64,000 nt of DNA from Venturia oleaginea (taxonomy: Eukaryota; Ascomycota; Dothideomycetes; Venturiales; Venturiaceae), in assembly GCA_013176395.1 (NCBI GenBank), contig JABMLP010000024.1, positions 62,001-126,000 on the forward strand, given 5' to 3'. Below are positions 48,305 to 61,392 of this stretch, one piece after another; positions within the stretch are counted from its first letter, which is position 1; each line of letters begins with the position of its first letter. A program made the position numbers and the translations under genes. A model generated the notes under the pieces. The model made no database searches. It was given only the letters and a program-made list of their open reading frames with translations, and was not told where the DNA came from.

Positions 48305-51300
48305 TCAAATCAGCTTATTCAACCTCTGAATCTCAGTCCACCTCGTATAACCACCCAACTCCAAAAGACTCATCCTCCTCATCTTCCCGCTAGGATTCCC
48401 AACAATAACAGGTTTCCAATCCTCATCGACCTGATTCTCATCCCACTCCCCGGTCCCAACCCTAGTTCCAAGCGCATGATTGGGAATGACTTGCATACTC
48501 TTGAACCTCCACATCGCCCCCGTTAATAGCAAGGTCAACAGAAACAATATGCCCGCCGCAATGCCCGTAGAAATCTGTGCTCCCAAATGCCTCGTCATAA
48601 TCCCACCAATCCCCGTCGCAGCAGCCGCGAGCAAGAACCCAATGGACTGCGAGACGAAGATCCCAGACATGACGCGAGGAAAACAGGAATATGTCGTTCG
48701 ACGCCTCCTCGTAGCCTCAGGCATGGATTCGCGACGATGCCTTTCGTTGACACCAGGCTGGAGATCACACACGTCCCACGTCTCCATAATCAACCCATAA
48801 CACTCAGCGATAGCCAAGACGTCAAAGAATCCAATCGCAGCGGCAAACAAAATCGGAACGATGAAATGGATGCCAAGACCAGGACTGACTACCGTGTAGA
48901 TGGCTCCAGTGATAGGGAGAAGGATCATGAAAAGGGTTCGGCGAGTCAAGTGAGAAGTCCATGTAATCTGCCGTTCAAAGGTCATGCTGTCCGTCCTAGG
49001 TCCTTCTTTGCGTGCGCGCGAGAAGAGGTTGGCTTTGGTGAGTGGGACAGCGAAAAGAGCGCCTATCGCGATGCCAAAGACACCTAGGCCTACGTATTCC
49101 GAGCGAAGCTTGTAGTGACGCGAGAGAAGAGCGCCCAAAAGCTAGAGCCGCGCATTAGTTTTGTGTCATTGTCCAGTAGCATCATGCATAACACGTACCA
49201 CGATGAGCAAAACGCTCTGCCCATAAATCCAGCCTAGGTACAACGAGAGCACCATGAAGCCACGCTGACAAAACATGCGCTTGCTGACAATAACACCGGC
49301 CCATAGTTCATCAAACCAGTGCTTTGGCCCCTCGTCCGAGATGTGTAACTTGATTTCACCGCGAGCCATCTTGCGACGAACACGTTCTTCGTGATCAATA
49401 TATTCTCTCCAGTGGTTTCGGTACGCTGAGTGTCGCGTCTCCGGCGCGATGATGTTCAATATGAGAACGGAACCAATGAGGATGACTGAGACGTAGAACC
49501 CCCAGGATGGATTGACTTTGAAGATAATGCCGGCACCACTAAAGAAGCCCAACGAAATGGACCCGATAAAGCACCAGCTCCATATTCCAAGCCACATTCC
49601 AATACCGCCGCCATCACGGCGAGGATCGTCCTTGACCACAACTTCTTGGTGAGGTTTGTCGCTCATTAGAGATGCTCCGTAAAGGTCCAGCAAGACAGCA
49701 AAATCATTCATGTTGGTGAGACCAAGCACAAATCCGTTCATAAGACGACAAAAGATGAGCTCAAGGTCGTAGCCGAGGATACTTGGTTCCCTATCCTTAG
49801 AAACCAAGATGGCTTGCGGGAATTGGAGTGGCAGCGCTATGGACAAAGCAGCAAGGATATATGGCTTCCGCCCATGAAGTAGCGGCAGTGGCCAGGCGAA
49901 AAATGTAGTTACCGACAAGCCAAGATACATACTGAGACGTTAGCTCATGCTGGACCTTTCGACTGCTGGAGAGGTCACTTACTATATATTTCCAAGCAGA
50001 ACATAGTGCTTCTGATCGGCGAGTTGATACTGCATCCGAGGAACCATCCCTGCCTGGACCTGTCAGTAACATTCTAATGTTCCTGCGGCTGATTCGTACA
50101 TAAACGCCAAGGATATATCCCACCAAAGCAGTGTTGAGGCAAGCAACAGTAGCCGAGAATCTTTTTCGAAACTTGGTCCAGTGGCGAGCAATAGGCTCAG
50201 GCTTAGAGCGTCCGAGATGCCATTTGTGCCCGTGTCTGTGCGGACGTCTGCGTCCTGCGTCCTTCTCAGAGTCACCACTGTACTTGCTCTTATGGCTTCC
50301 ATGCACATTGTGGCTTTTGCGATTCGAGTCTAATGTCGGTGCGGAGACCCTGTCTTTCCAAGGAATGGGAGTAGTGTCCCGCGGAAGAGATCTTTCGCCA
50401 TAACCATCTCGGCTATCGCTACTTTCACTTTCAGTATAAGTACCAGATGTCATTTGCTCATCAGGCGAGTTTTCATGTGCAGTAGTTTTCCGGTGCCTGA
50501 GTGTCGAACTATGATGAAATGGTCCTCTTTCAGGATCAATGTTCGTTGTCGACTTCCGAAGTGGCGGCGCTGGCTGCCTGGGAGATGCCAACGGCGAGTC
50601 TTCTATGTAAGCTGTGTAAGGTCTTGTCGGCATCGGTTGGTGTAGGTTCTGTACGAGAGCTTTGTCAGCTACCATCGACTTCGAGGAGCCCTGTCGACCC
50701 AGAACGTGATCTCCACAATACTTCCAGTCGCGCTCTTCTGGAGTTGGGAAAGCAAAATCTCGAGTTGCGGATTGTGGGTAAGCCATAATCGGAGGCGTCA
50801 TGAAGACTTCGGGCTCAGATCTATGCCGTGTACGTCCACGCTTCGGACTAGAATCGGAGGATGTGTCGCTTGCTGTAGGCTGAGGCTGGGCTGCACTTAC
50901 AGGATGCAGACGATCCGTGCCTACTGGGCTGCTAGGTCCATCCCTACCAATGATCTTCAGGCTCCTGCCGTCAGTAGAGAGCGACGATGTATATGCAGAA
51001 GAGCTCTCGCCTGGGGTTGACGGCTGATAGTGACGGCGCCAAGAGTCTTGGCTTTCTGGATGTTTAGCTATAAATGAGGCACGACGAAGCACTGTCGAAG
51101 CCTCTCGCATCTCTTCAGGCTGTCCCGTATCTGCGGCTTCATCAATCAAATCTCCTGCTTGGCGCATCAAGTCTTCCATACGATCAAGAGCTTGATTGAA
51201 CGGCTTTGTGATCGGGTCGTCCATTCGCTGTCTGGGTGGTGGCGGTAAAGCTGCCTTTGTTGTGTGATAGACTGGACCGCACATAGGACTTGGAGGGTCC

Positions 51301-52514
51301 TTGAACGGATGTATTGCATCAAGAAGACCCATTTTTTGTGGGAAAGCGGGCTCGAATGAGCGGCGTTCTTTTCTGGGCTGAAGCTCTTCTGCATGTTGCT
51401 CGATAGGGGTTGACATTTGTAACCGAGTCACAGTTCCATAGCTGTTGCGCCTCGCGATCTCTTCTTCACTATGTCCCGTTGGACTCATATCGCCCATTCT
51501 TTGAGGCAGAACTGGATCAAATGACCTCCTTTTCTTCGCTTGGCGACGCTGTTTCGCACGCTCCTCAGCAGGCGACGACATTTGCATTTCAGTCACGGGT
51601 GCATAGCTCTTTCTTCTGAATGATATATCATTCTGATGATTGAATGAGCTCCGTTCTTCCTTTGGTTCAAGCTCTTTTGAAGGTTGCTCTACCGGAGATG
51701 TCATCTCCAATTGAGTCGCAGCTTCGTAGCTGTTTCTCCTCGCAGCATCTTCAACTTGCCTAACTTGTGCATACTTTCCTGTCTTGACCTGCCTTATCTC
51801 TGGCCGGGAAGAAACTCTTCGAGGCGATGACGAAGCAGAAGAAACGGTAGATGCCGCCAGTCTAGACTTTCCATCGTGCGCATGCGGTCGAAATTGATCG
51901 GTTGAATATTCTGACGAAGGAGTTGGGATAGGAGACTGCGCTGGTCGCGCCATCTCAGCTTGTCTTTTGACCGGCCGCGAAGTGACTCGTCGAGATGGAG
52001 ACAAGTGGGGCGAGGCATCGAATTCTGCCATTCTAGAGGTGCCACTGCGAGTAGAGGGTTGTACATGAGGACTCGAGTGGTCTGACGGTGGAGTGGGAGG
52101 AGCTGTTTCCAAGGGCTGAGGATGAGGTTCTGCCACAAGAGACGAGCGTTTGCGCACAGGATACTTCGGATCTGTTTTCGGTAGATCTGAAGCTGACGAG
52201 GACATACTTGAAGTCTCACTTGTAGCCAACGGCCCACCAGGTCTGGTCAAAGGTGAAGATGCCAAGGGAGTAGGTGCTTTTGGGGGTGGTTTCCCATCAA
52301 GCCATGGGAGTCGAGATCGAAGTGAGGATTCTGGAGACATGAGTTTCGTTCGTCTGGGTGCGGTCTGACTGCTCGCGGACGAGACGAATCTGCTTGTCGT
52401 CGCATGTCTGTCGTATGCGGTTTTGGGGAGGGAAGGTTTGTATGGCTCGGTCGCGGAGGCTTGAGGAGGAGATTTTCCGTGATCGAGAGGTTTTGTTGTA
52501 AGACTGCTGACCAT
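48305..52514 (-). CDS. MFS transporter with about 780-residue disordered N-terminal tail
   Basis: Exons 52514..50100, 50053..49983, 49931..49199, 49141..48305 give 1351 residues in one frame. Residues up to about 780 are Ser/Pro/Arg-rich and without predicted fold. They include three tandem repeats of about 40-70 residues sharing RR(N/K)SYxxxT, QM(S/T)(S/T)P and RRSF (plus-strand positions about 51340-51760). After RHWTKFRKRFSATVACLNTA come membrane segments of a major facilitator: LVGYILGVY-AGMVPRMQYQLAD across an intron, LGLSVTTFFAWPLPLLHGRK, NGFVLGLTNMNDFAVLLDLYG, and about six more up to the C-terminal ILFLLTLLLTGAMWRF. HGRKPY matches the loop 2-3 signature. The substrate is unknown. I start at ATG 52514 (MVSSLTTK); another ATG lies at 52544. 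The order tail plus transporter in one frame is certain from the uninterrupted first exon. Confidence 0.85.
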
Positions 52515-52879
52515 GCTAGGTTGCAAAAGGAGCGATAATAGCATGCATGGAGGAGAAACGAGTGGTTTAGTAAGTTCGGGTGCGATTAGTGTAAAGGTTA
52601 GTATAGAAAGATGCGGTATGAGGACAGGAGCTGAGAGCAAGCTGCCCGGCAATAAGGTGAGAATGGTAGTTGAGGTTCAGTGCGGAGTGATGAAGATGAG
52701 AGGAGTAATGCGACACAGAAAGAGGACGTGTATCATGCTGCGTTCGCGGCTTCAAAATCCAAGGAAGGAGCGTTCGAATAATGCTCGAGCCGCTCCGCAA
52801 GATTGGACTTTACATTACCTTCTAGACAAAAAATATTATTCTCTCATCTCTGTTTTGCGATTTTGGTTGTTCATTCTGT

Positions 52880-53794
52880 TCATGCTGGTGGTGCACCTGG
52901 TTCCTCCATCTTGACATCGCCTTTGCTGACATCGGGATAAACATCAAATCTTCGCTGTGTAGAGATAGGAATACCGTTCCTGACCTCCTCAATCCTCTCA
53001 CCAGTCAACTCTGCAACGACAATATCCTCCTTCTCATCAAGTTGTCCCAGGATTTCAGCATTGGGATCAACAATCATGCTGTGACCCCAGGCATTGTACT
53101 CGGCCTCCATATCTCTTGCCGGGCTGCAAAGTCCCACATAGACCTGGTTATCCATTGCCCTAGCTCTAGCCTGTAGTTCCCAATGCAACGCCCCAGTAGT
53201 CAGATTGAATGCGCCAGGATACAGCAGCAAGAACGCGCCTTTCCGCGCAGCAATCGTGGCCAATTCTGGGAAGCGCACATCGTAGCAAATCGCGATAGCA
53301 ATCTTGCCATACTCGGGCACATCAATAAGCGTGACCTTGTTCCCAGGACTCAAGACCTCAGATTCTTTGAACCGGATCTTGCCAGGAATATCAATGTCAA
53401 AAAGATGGGTCTTTCTGTGCGTTGCCAGTAGCTCTCCAGTTGGCCCAAATGTCAAAGATGTATTGAATAGCTTCTTGCTGCTTTCCTCATACTCCGGTAT
53501 GCTTCCTCCAACCAAGTATATGTTTGCCTCCTTTGCAAGTTTCGACAATGCATGGTAACTCGGTGATTGGGCTTCGGTAGGAGGCGATGGAAGGAGTTGC
53601 TCGGCGTATTTGGGAAAGTGCTTCGTCCCATACGGTGAGTTGAAGCACTCTGGTAGGACGACGATCCGCGCGTTGTGCTTGTTGACAGCTTCGAGAACTT
53701 TGGTTCGGGCGTGGGAGAGATTGTGAGCTTTGTCTGCAGTGCTAGCCAGTTGTACCAAGGCCAGCTTGACAGGTTTCTTCAGCAATTTTGCCAT
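52880..53794 (-). CDS. Nitrilase-superfamily amidase (omega-amidase/NIT2-like)
   Basis: Single exon, 304 residues, start ATG 53794 (MAKLLKKPVKLALVQLA). The carbon-nitrogen hydrolase triad is visible: Glu49 in VVLPECFNSPYG, Lys128 in HRKTHLFDID and Cys170 in ICYDVRFPE. The sequence and length fit the NIT2/Nit3 branch, which hydrolyses alpha-ketoglutaramate and alpha-ketosuccinamate to 2-oxoglutarate and oxaloacetate, a metabolite-repair step after glutamine transamination. KTHLFDIDIPG and the substrate loop RFPELATIAARKG fit that group. It has no clear targeting peptide and is probably cytosolic. An upstream in-frame extension to 53833 lacks an ATG. The gene ends 365 bp upstream of the MFS start. 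Confidence 0.93.
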   Translation of the reverse strand: MAKLLKKPVKLALVQLASTADKAHNLSHARTKVLEAVNKHNARIVVLPECFNSPYGTKHFPKYAEQLLPSPPTEAQSPSYHALSKLAKEANIYLVGGSIPEYEESSKKLFNTSLTFGPTGELLATHRKTHLFDIDIPGKIRFKESEVLSPGNKVTLIDVPEYGKIAIAICYDVRFPELATIAARKGAFLLLYPGAFNLTTGALHWELQARARAMDNQVYVGLCSPARDMEAEYNAWGHSMIVDPNAEILGQLDEKEDIVVAELTGERIEEVRNGIPISTQRRFDVYPDVSKGDVKMEEPGAPPA

Positions 53795-54704
53795 GATTGA
53801 TAACGCTGAGGGCTGGTGTTTAATCCTAGCCAAAGCTGAAGAGCTTTTGAGATGGTGAGCCCGCCTAGTCGCGGCCTATATCGGACAAGCATTAAACCGT
53901 CGGGTAGATGTAGTGTCAGAGTGCAACACCTGGAGTCGATTCATCTTAGAGATTATTTCGTATGATCACTATTTCATACGACACTAACAAGACATATTGG
54001 TACCTACTATAATCACATACATAAAGTCCCAGTAGGTATCAATATCGCTAAAATTTCTACTTGTAATTTCACTGACAATTTCCGAAAGAAATATCATTTA
54101 CCGATCTCAACTTGGATTCAAGACAAGCACGGACAGTCAATCAACCAACGGTGAGGAATTGACGTTTCTTGGAGTCGCACAAAGGATCCAGCAGCAACGT
54201 GACCGAAAGGCGAGTCATTCATCTCGTTTGTCGCGAGCTTCTACTGTACAAATCACAATCTGGAATTCATCTTCACCCAACTTCAAGGAAAATCCAGTCC
54301 TTTTGTCAGAACCAGTCCTCCAATAAGGCATAGCCAGGATATCCCCAGAGTGCCGTTTCCGTCTAGGCAGTGCTTGATGACCAACCCCCCAAACGATTTG
54401 AACTTATTAGAATACATAGTGTAGCAAAAAACAGGGTATAGCTGAGAAGGAAAGGAAAAGTAGTCATCGTCTCCCCTAGTTCCACCATGATCCCGCCCCG
54501 ATCACCATCCACTGCGTGTCCGCCACCAAGTTTTCGGGTGATAATTATGTCGTGAAGGTTGTCATAAAGAAAGAGCAGAACAAACAAGAAAACCAAACGC
54601 CCGTCTCTTGCCAAGGGGCATATACAGAACAATGTGCGTGAAAACCAAACCATCATACGCCGAGGCCCAAGGTCCACCATGGGTTACAAGGGGAAAGTCT
54701 ACTT
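53795..54704. other. Intergenic, nothing recognised
   Basis: Promoter of the amidase gene and 3' flank of the serine-rich gene. AT-rich around 53950-54080. No coding region is supported. Confidence 0.45.
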
Positions 54705-57700
54705 TCAGACCAACACCATGTGGTAGCAGAGTATGACCACCAGAAGAATTATATAGCCAGCCATTTGTGCCCAGCCTGCCCGACTCGCAACGACCTTCCA
54801 TCGGTAAGGAAGTCGCTCAACCTCGCCATGGCTGACGGCATATACCAATGGATTGAGAAAGTCATAACCAAGAAGCAAAGCGAATGGAGGAAACCAACCA
54901 ACACAGAGTAAGCAAGTGATGGCGGTACGGCGTTCTTGTACAGTTCGGCGCCGATCCGCGGTGATAGAATGGCCTGGGAGACGAGACTGCTGTAGTTCGG
55001 ACATGGTCGAAGCTCGCCTTAGTTCTGCTGCGGTCATTGGCTCGTTGAATCTCGGCAGGGTCATGCCATCTCGCTTACGTACATTCGCATCTTCCCTGGG
55101 CGCGTTGCTGAATCGATTTGCAATATTCTGAAACCAGCTCCAGTGAGTGTTATCGGTCTCCAAAGTGTGATTTGAGCCATTAACCGGTTGCTGATTGGCG
55201 CCGAACAGAGGAGGAGGTTGAAGGGTAGCCTGGAGTGTCAAGGGTTGAAGACCACGTTGCGAAGCCACAGAAGCACGAGCAATCTGCGATCCATTGTGCT
55301 GCCGATAGACCCTCTGTCCACTCATCTCTGGAAGCTCGATGCCGACTTGAGCTTCTAGATTCAACAGAGGCCGACTACGTCGCCGGACATTGCGCGTGGG
55401 TGAGTAATAAACAGGATCGGGACGATTGGGTTGAGGCGGTCTACCTTCCTGGCTGGCGTAAGTTGGGGGGCTCGACATCGGTGATCGCTGCAGAGGGCTG
55501 TAATCAAAAGGCCCATCTACTTGTGCGGGGCTGTCATCTGGCTCTGTAGATAGCATATTATCTGGGATCATAACGTAGTTTTGTGCTGCTTGAAGTTGTG
55601 CTTGAACCTGGTGACTCATGAAAGTCACCGGTGTGGGACAAGGGCCATGGCTGCTGGAAGAGACATAAGGACCGGAAGGACCAGCATAAGGCTGAGGCTG
55701 ATGCTGATATTCAGAGTAGCCAAGATTTTGTTGAATTCGTCCCGCAGGCGGATGATCATTCCCATGTGTGGTGTGTACGGCGTGACCACTATGCCCAAAC
55801 AAATGAGCCTGCGACATAGGGACAGAGAATGTTGGCGAGGGCGTGACTGTTGTACCACCGCGAAAGGCCTCGTTTTGATAAAATCGACCCGGGGGCGTAT
55901 GAGTGTACTCCGCCATGGATGATGAAGACCCGGCAGCGCTCATTGGTACACTTGTTTGGCTCGGCTCACGAACAGTTGTCCAGTCATCTGCTTGGCTATC
56001 TCGATTTCTGGGTGCCCAATCATCATGAGCGCCTTCTTCCATGATAGCAGCAATCTCGTCTTCTGTCTGTTCCAAATCACTGATATTGCTGGCATCGCTG
56101 ATGTCTGCGATAGAGCCGGTGCTTGAGAGGCCATCTTCTATATCAGATGCGCGAGAGGCAATAGGGCGATCAACAGCATCCGGATTCAGGAAAGGATGCT
56201 CCCGAGGAACTCCATGACGTCGGTCGGTATTGGAATTGTAAGAACCATCGAAGTGCGAGAAGGGGTTTTTGCTGCGAAAATCTTCAACGGTTGGGCCGGA
56301 GATTTCATTGGTGTCTTGCCTGTCCTTGCAGCTGAGTCTTGTGAGGGGGCTCAGGTGCTGGCCACTGAAGTCAGATTCAGTATCCTCAGAAAGGAGATAT
56401 GCACCTTCAGCCTGTGGAGGAGTGCACTGGATGCTGCCCTTGGAATCTACACTCAATGGATCTGGATTCATACAGCGTAGTCGCTTGGCAGGTGTCACGA
56501 TCGTGGACTGATCGCCGTCCACAGATTCCTCCAATACTTCCGGCTGGAGAGGAAAGTCTTGCGCAGTAACGGGAGGGCGGTCGCTACGTGTGGGATAGCT
56601 ATCAGTAGGACGATGATGGGCTCCCATTGTAGCACTACTGGGAGTCATCAATAGTTGTCGTGTGTCTCCATATGATTGAAATTGGGAGGCAACTTCCGAA
56701 GAGCTTGGTGTAATATCGCGATCTGCGAAGAGTCCCAACGGACGGCGGGCATTTGGCGGTAGTGGAGGTAGACCGCACGATGGTGGAACCGATGGCACTT
56801 GCGCAGGACGAGAAATACTGCTGGAGGTGAAGTCATTTAAACTAGTAGTGTTCTCGCCACTAGGCGACAATTGTTCCAAAATCTCGTCGCTCAAGCCTGT
56901 AATTTCGCGATTGAGAAGCCCTTCGAAATCGCGAGCGTCGCTTCTTGCGTCTGAGTCGTTGTCGTCGAAGGGGCTGGTTACGTCGCGAGGTGGGCTGACT
57001 GGGGGAGGTTCGAAAACTTCCATGAACGCCTGGGGATCGACCTGCAATTCGGTTTCGGACTCGATTGCAGCCCCTTCTTCTTCCTCCATTTGGGCTTCGA
57101 GGTTCTGGGCTCCAGAACTCCTATTATCCCCGTAACCTTGAATAATCTCGCTAAGTGTGGAGGGATTCACGGTGAATTGCGCACCGGCGGACGCTTGGCT
57201 GGTTGCGCTGAAACGGTGTTGGTTGAGCAGTGAAAATTCGGAGTAATCGGTCTCGCCAGTCAGAACCCCGAAAGGAATGCTAAGACGAGTGTCAACAACG
57301 CTACGCGCATATGCAGAGCGTGCATAGTCTGACTCAGCGTAGCTGTGGAGCACATCTTCGGTGGCACCAGCTTCCGCTTCTTCTTCCTCATCGTCGTAGT
57401 CCTCGTATTCATCCTCTTTATTGTCGAGATCGTCCTCGTCATTTTGATCGTCCCCATCGTGTTCATTGGCTCCGTCAAGACCAGACTCACGTCGGGGTCG
57501 GAAGCTTTTGATCAAGTTTGAGGCTAAAGAAAATAGTTAGCGAACAAGTCACACAATGAAAATGGAAATGAAAATTCACTGACCGCGTCGCTTAACCTTC
57601 GGCGATAAGAGTCCAGTTTCCCCAACATCACCAAGGGAGTGACGTTTGATACTTCCAGCAACGCTGGCAACACCAGAGGCAGCCTTAGTAACCAGGCGAG

Positions 57701-59547
57701 AAGATGTACTTAGTCGAGAGGCTTCATGCACCTGCTCTTGGAATTCCAAGACTTGTTCTGCCCGCCTTTCAGGGGTCAAATTACGACCCAAAACAAAATC
57801 GGTGTTCAACGTGGGAAGAATCTTGCTCTTGCGTCTTTCTTTCTTTCGGGCTGATTTTTCTTCTGGCGCGCTTGTCTTGCGAATTCCACTTACTGCCTCT
57901 CGGATTGTTGAATATAATTGCGCCTGTGGTTTTTGCTTATCAACGCTTTTATTTGTGCTATCCTCCATAATGGACGGCGCGAGTGATGGTGTTATCCGCC
58001 CCGAAAAGAAATCCAAATCCTCAATCTCCAGAGGCGTTCGAATGTCTGACTGTCTCAAAGAATCGCGCGGGTTGATCAACTCGAAAGAGACGCCACGGTG
58101 TTGGATAATGGTCGGAGTCGAGGTTTGCGGAGGCAGATTCTCTTGTAGACCAAAAGTAACGTGTTTCCGTCTAGCACTGAACGTTGTTTCGACCGGTGGT
58201 TGTGGGAAGTTGAAATTGGACAATGAAAATGTGGAGGTGCTTGATGTTTGAATTGAAGCAGGCGGCGCAAGTGGCTTTCCTCGGTAAGCTGGAAAATGTA
58301 GAGGAGATGGTCGTTTCTTGGTGCTGAGCTCAGTCTCCGGATGAGGGAGCCTCTTGGTAGCTTTGAAGTGGCTATACAGGTTAGCACTCGAATCAACACA
58401 TAGAGAAGCTTGAGATGATGGTGTTAATAGCTTACCGCTCACGAGGCTGCGAATCAGAGACGCCCTGTTGCTCTAGAAACTGGAATCTAATACGTGTGAG
58501 CATCTCTACCAACACGTTCAGCGCTGCTTTCTTCTTACCGCTGTCGGAAATCTGTATCGGCAAGGTCCACTTGTTTCAACGAATTCGAATAGCTGTACCG
58601 TCGTCAATCTTCAGTCTCAAGCCGTGACTCAATGTGACTTACTGTGTCGAGAAAGATGCTTCGCTGTGTTTTGGGAGCAACCCAACTGCTTGCTCGTCTT
58701 CAGAACCTCTATCCGATTTGCCAATCCCTGGAAGTCGCGCGCTGTTCAAAACATACCAAGGCGCTCGACGTCCCTCTGGCACCTGTTGATCACCGAGATC
58801 TGTGCTGAAGTCCTTCGTTCGGCCGGGTGTCGACGTGTGCTTTCTCTCTACTTGACTTGGCTTGCCGGACCCTGGACTACTACTATGGAATACGAACCTT
58901 TTAGTTGACCGAAATTCCTCCTCCAAATCTTCACCGCCGAGCGCGTGATAGCCGCCTTGCGCGGATCGTGGCGCGGTGTGTGTGAGTGGATAGAAGCTTG
59001 ACAGAAAGTGCGGTGTTGAATCTTCTAGGTGCGGTGGTGTTGAAGGCGGAAGCAGGTGAGAGAGAAGAGAACCAGATGAGCCAGATCTGTCTAAAAGCGG
59101 GGCATCTTCATTTTCCATAGCATCCTTCTGCTCATGTGTGTAGGGAGGTGGGGCGAAACTAAGGTGGGAAAGCTCTGGTATCACGGAGCCGTAACGCGTC
59201 GCGGACGCGTTGGGTAGCGAGTGATGCGAAGTGAAGTTGTCTGGAGCAACCAGTGAAGGCGTCAGTGGCGGTGTTGACAGCGTATGAAAGGTCTGGTACA
59301 GCTCAGGACTCTCCGATTCTGCCGGTATCCCCTCACTTTTGTTGAGGCTGGAGATTGCACGTTTCTTCTTCACACTCCGTTGCCCTTGGAGTGCCGGCGG
59401 ACTGGGAGTCACTTGTTGCCTTCGATACTCGTGAAGACTCAATTGACCGGGAGTCCTGCTACGGATCGACGATGCGTTCGAAGGATGAGGTGAATGCACC
59501 GGAGTGATGGGTGTCATGGGCTGGTGGTGTGCATATTGGTACGCCAT
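54705..59547 (-). CDS. Large serine-rich membrane protein, 1538 residues, 5 exons
   Basis: Exons 59547..58643, 58592..58539, 58486..58436, 58371..57584, 57523..54705 form one frame. Most of the protein is Ser/Pro/Glu-rich and disordered. Starting from MAYQYAHHQPMTPITPVH, it contains a basic cluster KKKRAISSLNK, a very acidic stretch (EDEYEDYDDEEEEAEAG), and many TP/SP sites. The C-terminus is different: after ERRTAITCLLCVGWFPPFAL come two membrane spans (about WFPPFALLLGYDFL and WAQMAGYIILLVVILCYHMV), so it is probably tail-anchored in a membrane with the bulk in the cytosol. The layout matches fungal proteins annotated only as serine-rich protein. The two mini-exons (54 and 51 nt) are supported by consistent phases and by rejoining YSNSLKQVDLAD and FQFLEQQGVSD. 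Function unknown. Confidence 0.8.
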
Positions 59548-60496
59548 CTCATCCAAGTCCTATCCAACCTGAGTCTGATATACTCTCTGGGTTACGCTTT
59601 GGTCTGCTGTCCCAACAATCTTTTAATCACAACCGCTCCTTCTCAGCACGCACAGTCGGTGAAGCAGTTCTTGCTACCACAGCTCTTTTCTCAATTCCAT
59701 ATCCAAACCCTTCATTTCGTGGTGCTGGGAATAATTGGTTCCAGGATACGTAGCTTGTCAGCTCTGGGGTATGAATCCTGTCCTTCTTGTAGATGTCAGT
59801 ATTCCTGCAGTATCATATTGTGCTTTCCAGTCGCCGGAACGAAAACACCAGCCAGGGACGGTCTTCGCACTCACGAACTTCATCCATTAATGTCTCGAAA
59901 AGTCAAACGCTTTCATCTCCTCGTCAACAGAAGTACCCAGGTTATTCGAGTATGGACGGCAAACTCCAGATAGTCAGGGTGGCTACGTGCGAGGGCACTG
60001 AAGTCAAAAAGGTATATAATCAAACGGAGCAGTGCAGATGCAAGTGAATAGGACCAGATTCAAAGGGAGATGGGCGTAACGGAAGAGGCGCAGGTGCCGA
60101 ATCGCACAAGAATGGCGTCGGTCAAGATGGAAATAGGAGCGGGACTGATTGGACTCTCCGGGTGAGACAGGAAGGACAAGTAAGCAGCTCAGGTGGTTCG
60201 AAAGAGAGCCAAGTCAAGGAGGGAGTGAAGATAGTTGTATAACAGAAGGCAAGTGGCCCTTCTTGCCTCGAGTAGTTCCTGCCATGATCTGCGTGGTGGC
60301 CAGACTTTGTACACGTAGGTTTGGAAAGAGCACACGGAAGCATCTCCACATGGTGTCCGCTATTGACGGCAGTGCTGTATTACTCTTGCCAGCCAGCTCG
60401 CAATTCTCGGGTCGTGGAGTTGTTGAAGGGAGAGACGGATGATTGTGTGTGGTCGACGACATGTCTTGTCCCCTGTCGAGCCTAAGGAGCTCGGCA

Positions 60497-60600
60497 TCCA
60501 ATCATCACGCCTCAACCGGGAATGGACATGAAGACCGGCCTCCAATTAGCACGCCTCAACCGGAAATCGACATGAAGACCGGCCTCCAATCGCAACGACC
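60497..60600. repeat. 44-bp tandem repeat, about 2.3 copies
   Basis: Two full units containing CACGCCTCAACCGG and GACATGAAGACCGGCCTCCA follow one another, differing at a few positions. A partial third unit (CCAATCGCAACG) follows. Confidence 0.8.
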
Positions 60601-61023
60601 ATACACGCTGAGATTCGACATGGCAATGTATTTGCCAATTGTTTCACAGCTACGGTGGAACGAAGGGCACACAGTGGCAACGACACGGGAGAATGGTTGA
60701 GGATGGCATATTTGTACACAACAACAAAGTCCACTGCCTGTCTGTTCTCGGGCAGGCACAAGATGTTGGAAACACCGGATGCGGATGCTACTTCTAGTGC
60801 GAGTTTAGCTAATGCCGCTTGGAGCCTCAGGTATGTATACAAGGTGGGTCAAGTATGTCACACCGCATGCATTCTATCGGTCAATTGGACTTCGTGGTGT
60901 CGACTGCTCTTCAAAAGGCAAAGTCTGAGGGAGGCGTGTTCCTTTTGAGCATTCCTCAATTCCACGATTGGCAGTCACTTCACGTCTCCTTACACCATTC
61001 TAGAAAGCAAAGTCACATCTCAA

Positions 61024-61392
61024 TTAGATTCTTGTCTTCAACCCAGCCTCAAATTGGCAGTCTCGTGTGAGCGACGATGAGGCATAGGCTAGCATGTCAG
61101 ATGCTAGGGTTCGATGTTGTAACATGATTGTCCCAATGCTTATTGCAAGAAGAAAAATAAATATGGCGAGTAGAAGGATGCAGTACACCAAATGACTGAC
61201 ATAGACCTCTTCATCAACCTGCAGAACTTCAGCTCTTGTGGCATTCAGCGGCTTGCTCAGAGGTCCTGCAAGTGGTGCAAATGACCCCAACGTCTGGTTG
61301 CTAGGTGTAACATGCCTTGTCGTACTCAAAAGTCTCAAAAGTCTCAAAAGGAAGATTGACCGGGACGGTAATTGGGGACAAACAATAACCAA
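61024..61392 (-). pseudogene. Fragment of a fungal membrane protein
   Basis: A 122-codon frame has a single strong membrane span (HLVYCILLLAIFIFLLAISIG) followed by LASDMLAYASSSLTRD. That motif order (span, then a D-M-L-x-Y-A-S-S-x-T-R-D phrase) reminds me of the C-terminal part of large multi-span fungal membrane proteins of unknown function (DUF3433-like). No upstream exons of such a protein are found, so it looks like a remnant. Low confidence. Confidence 0.3.
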
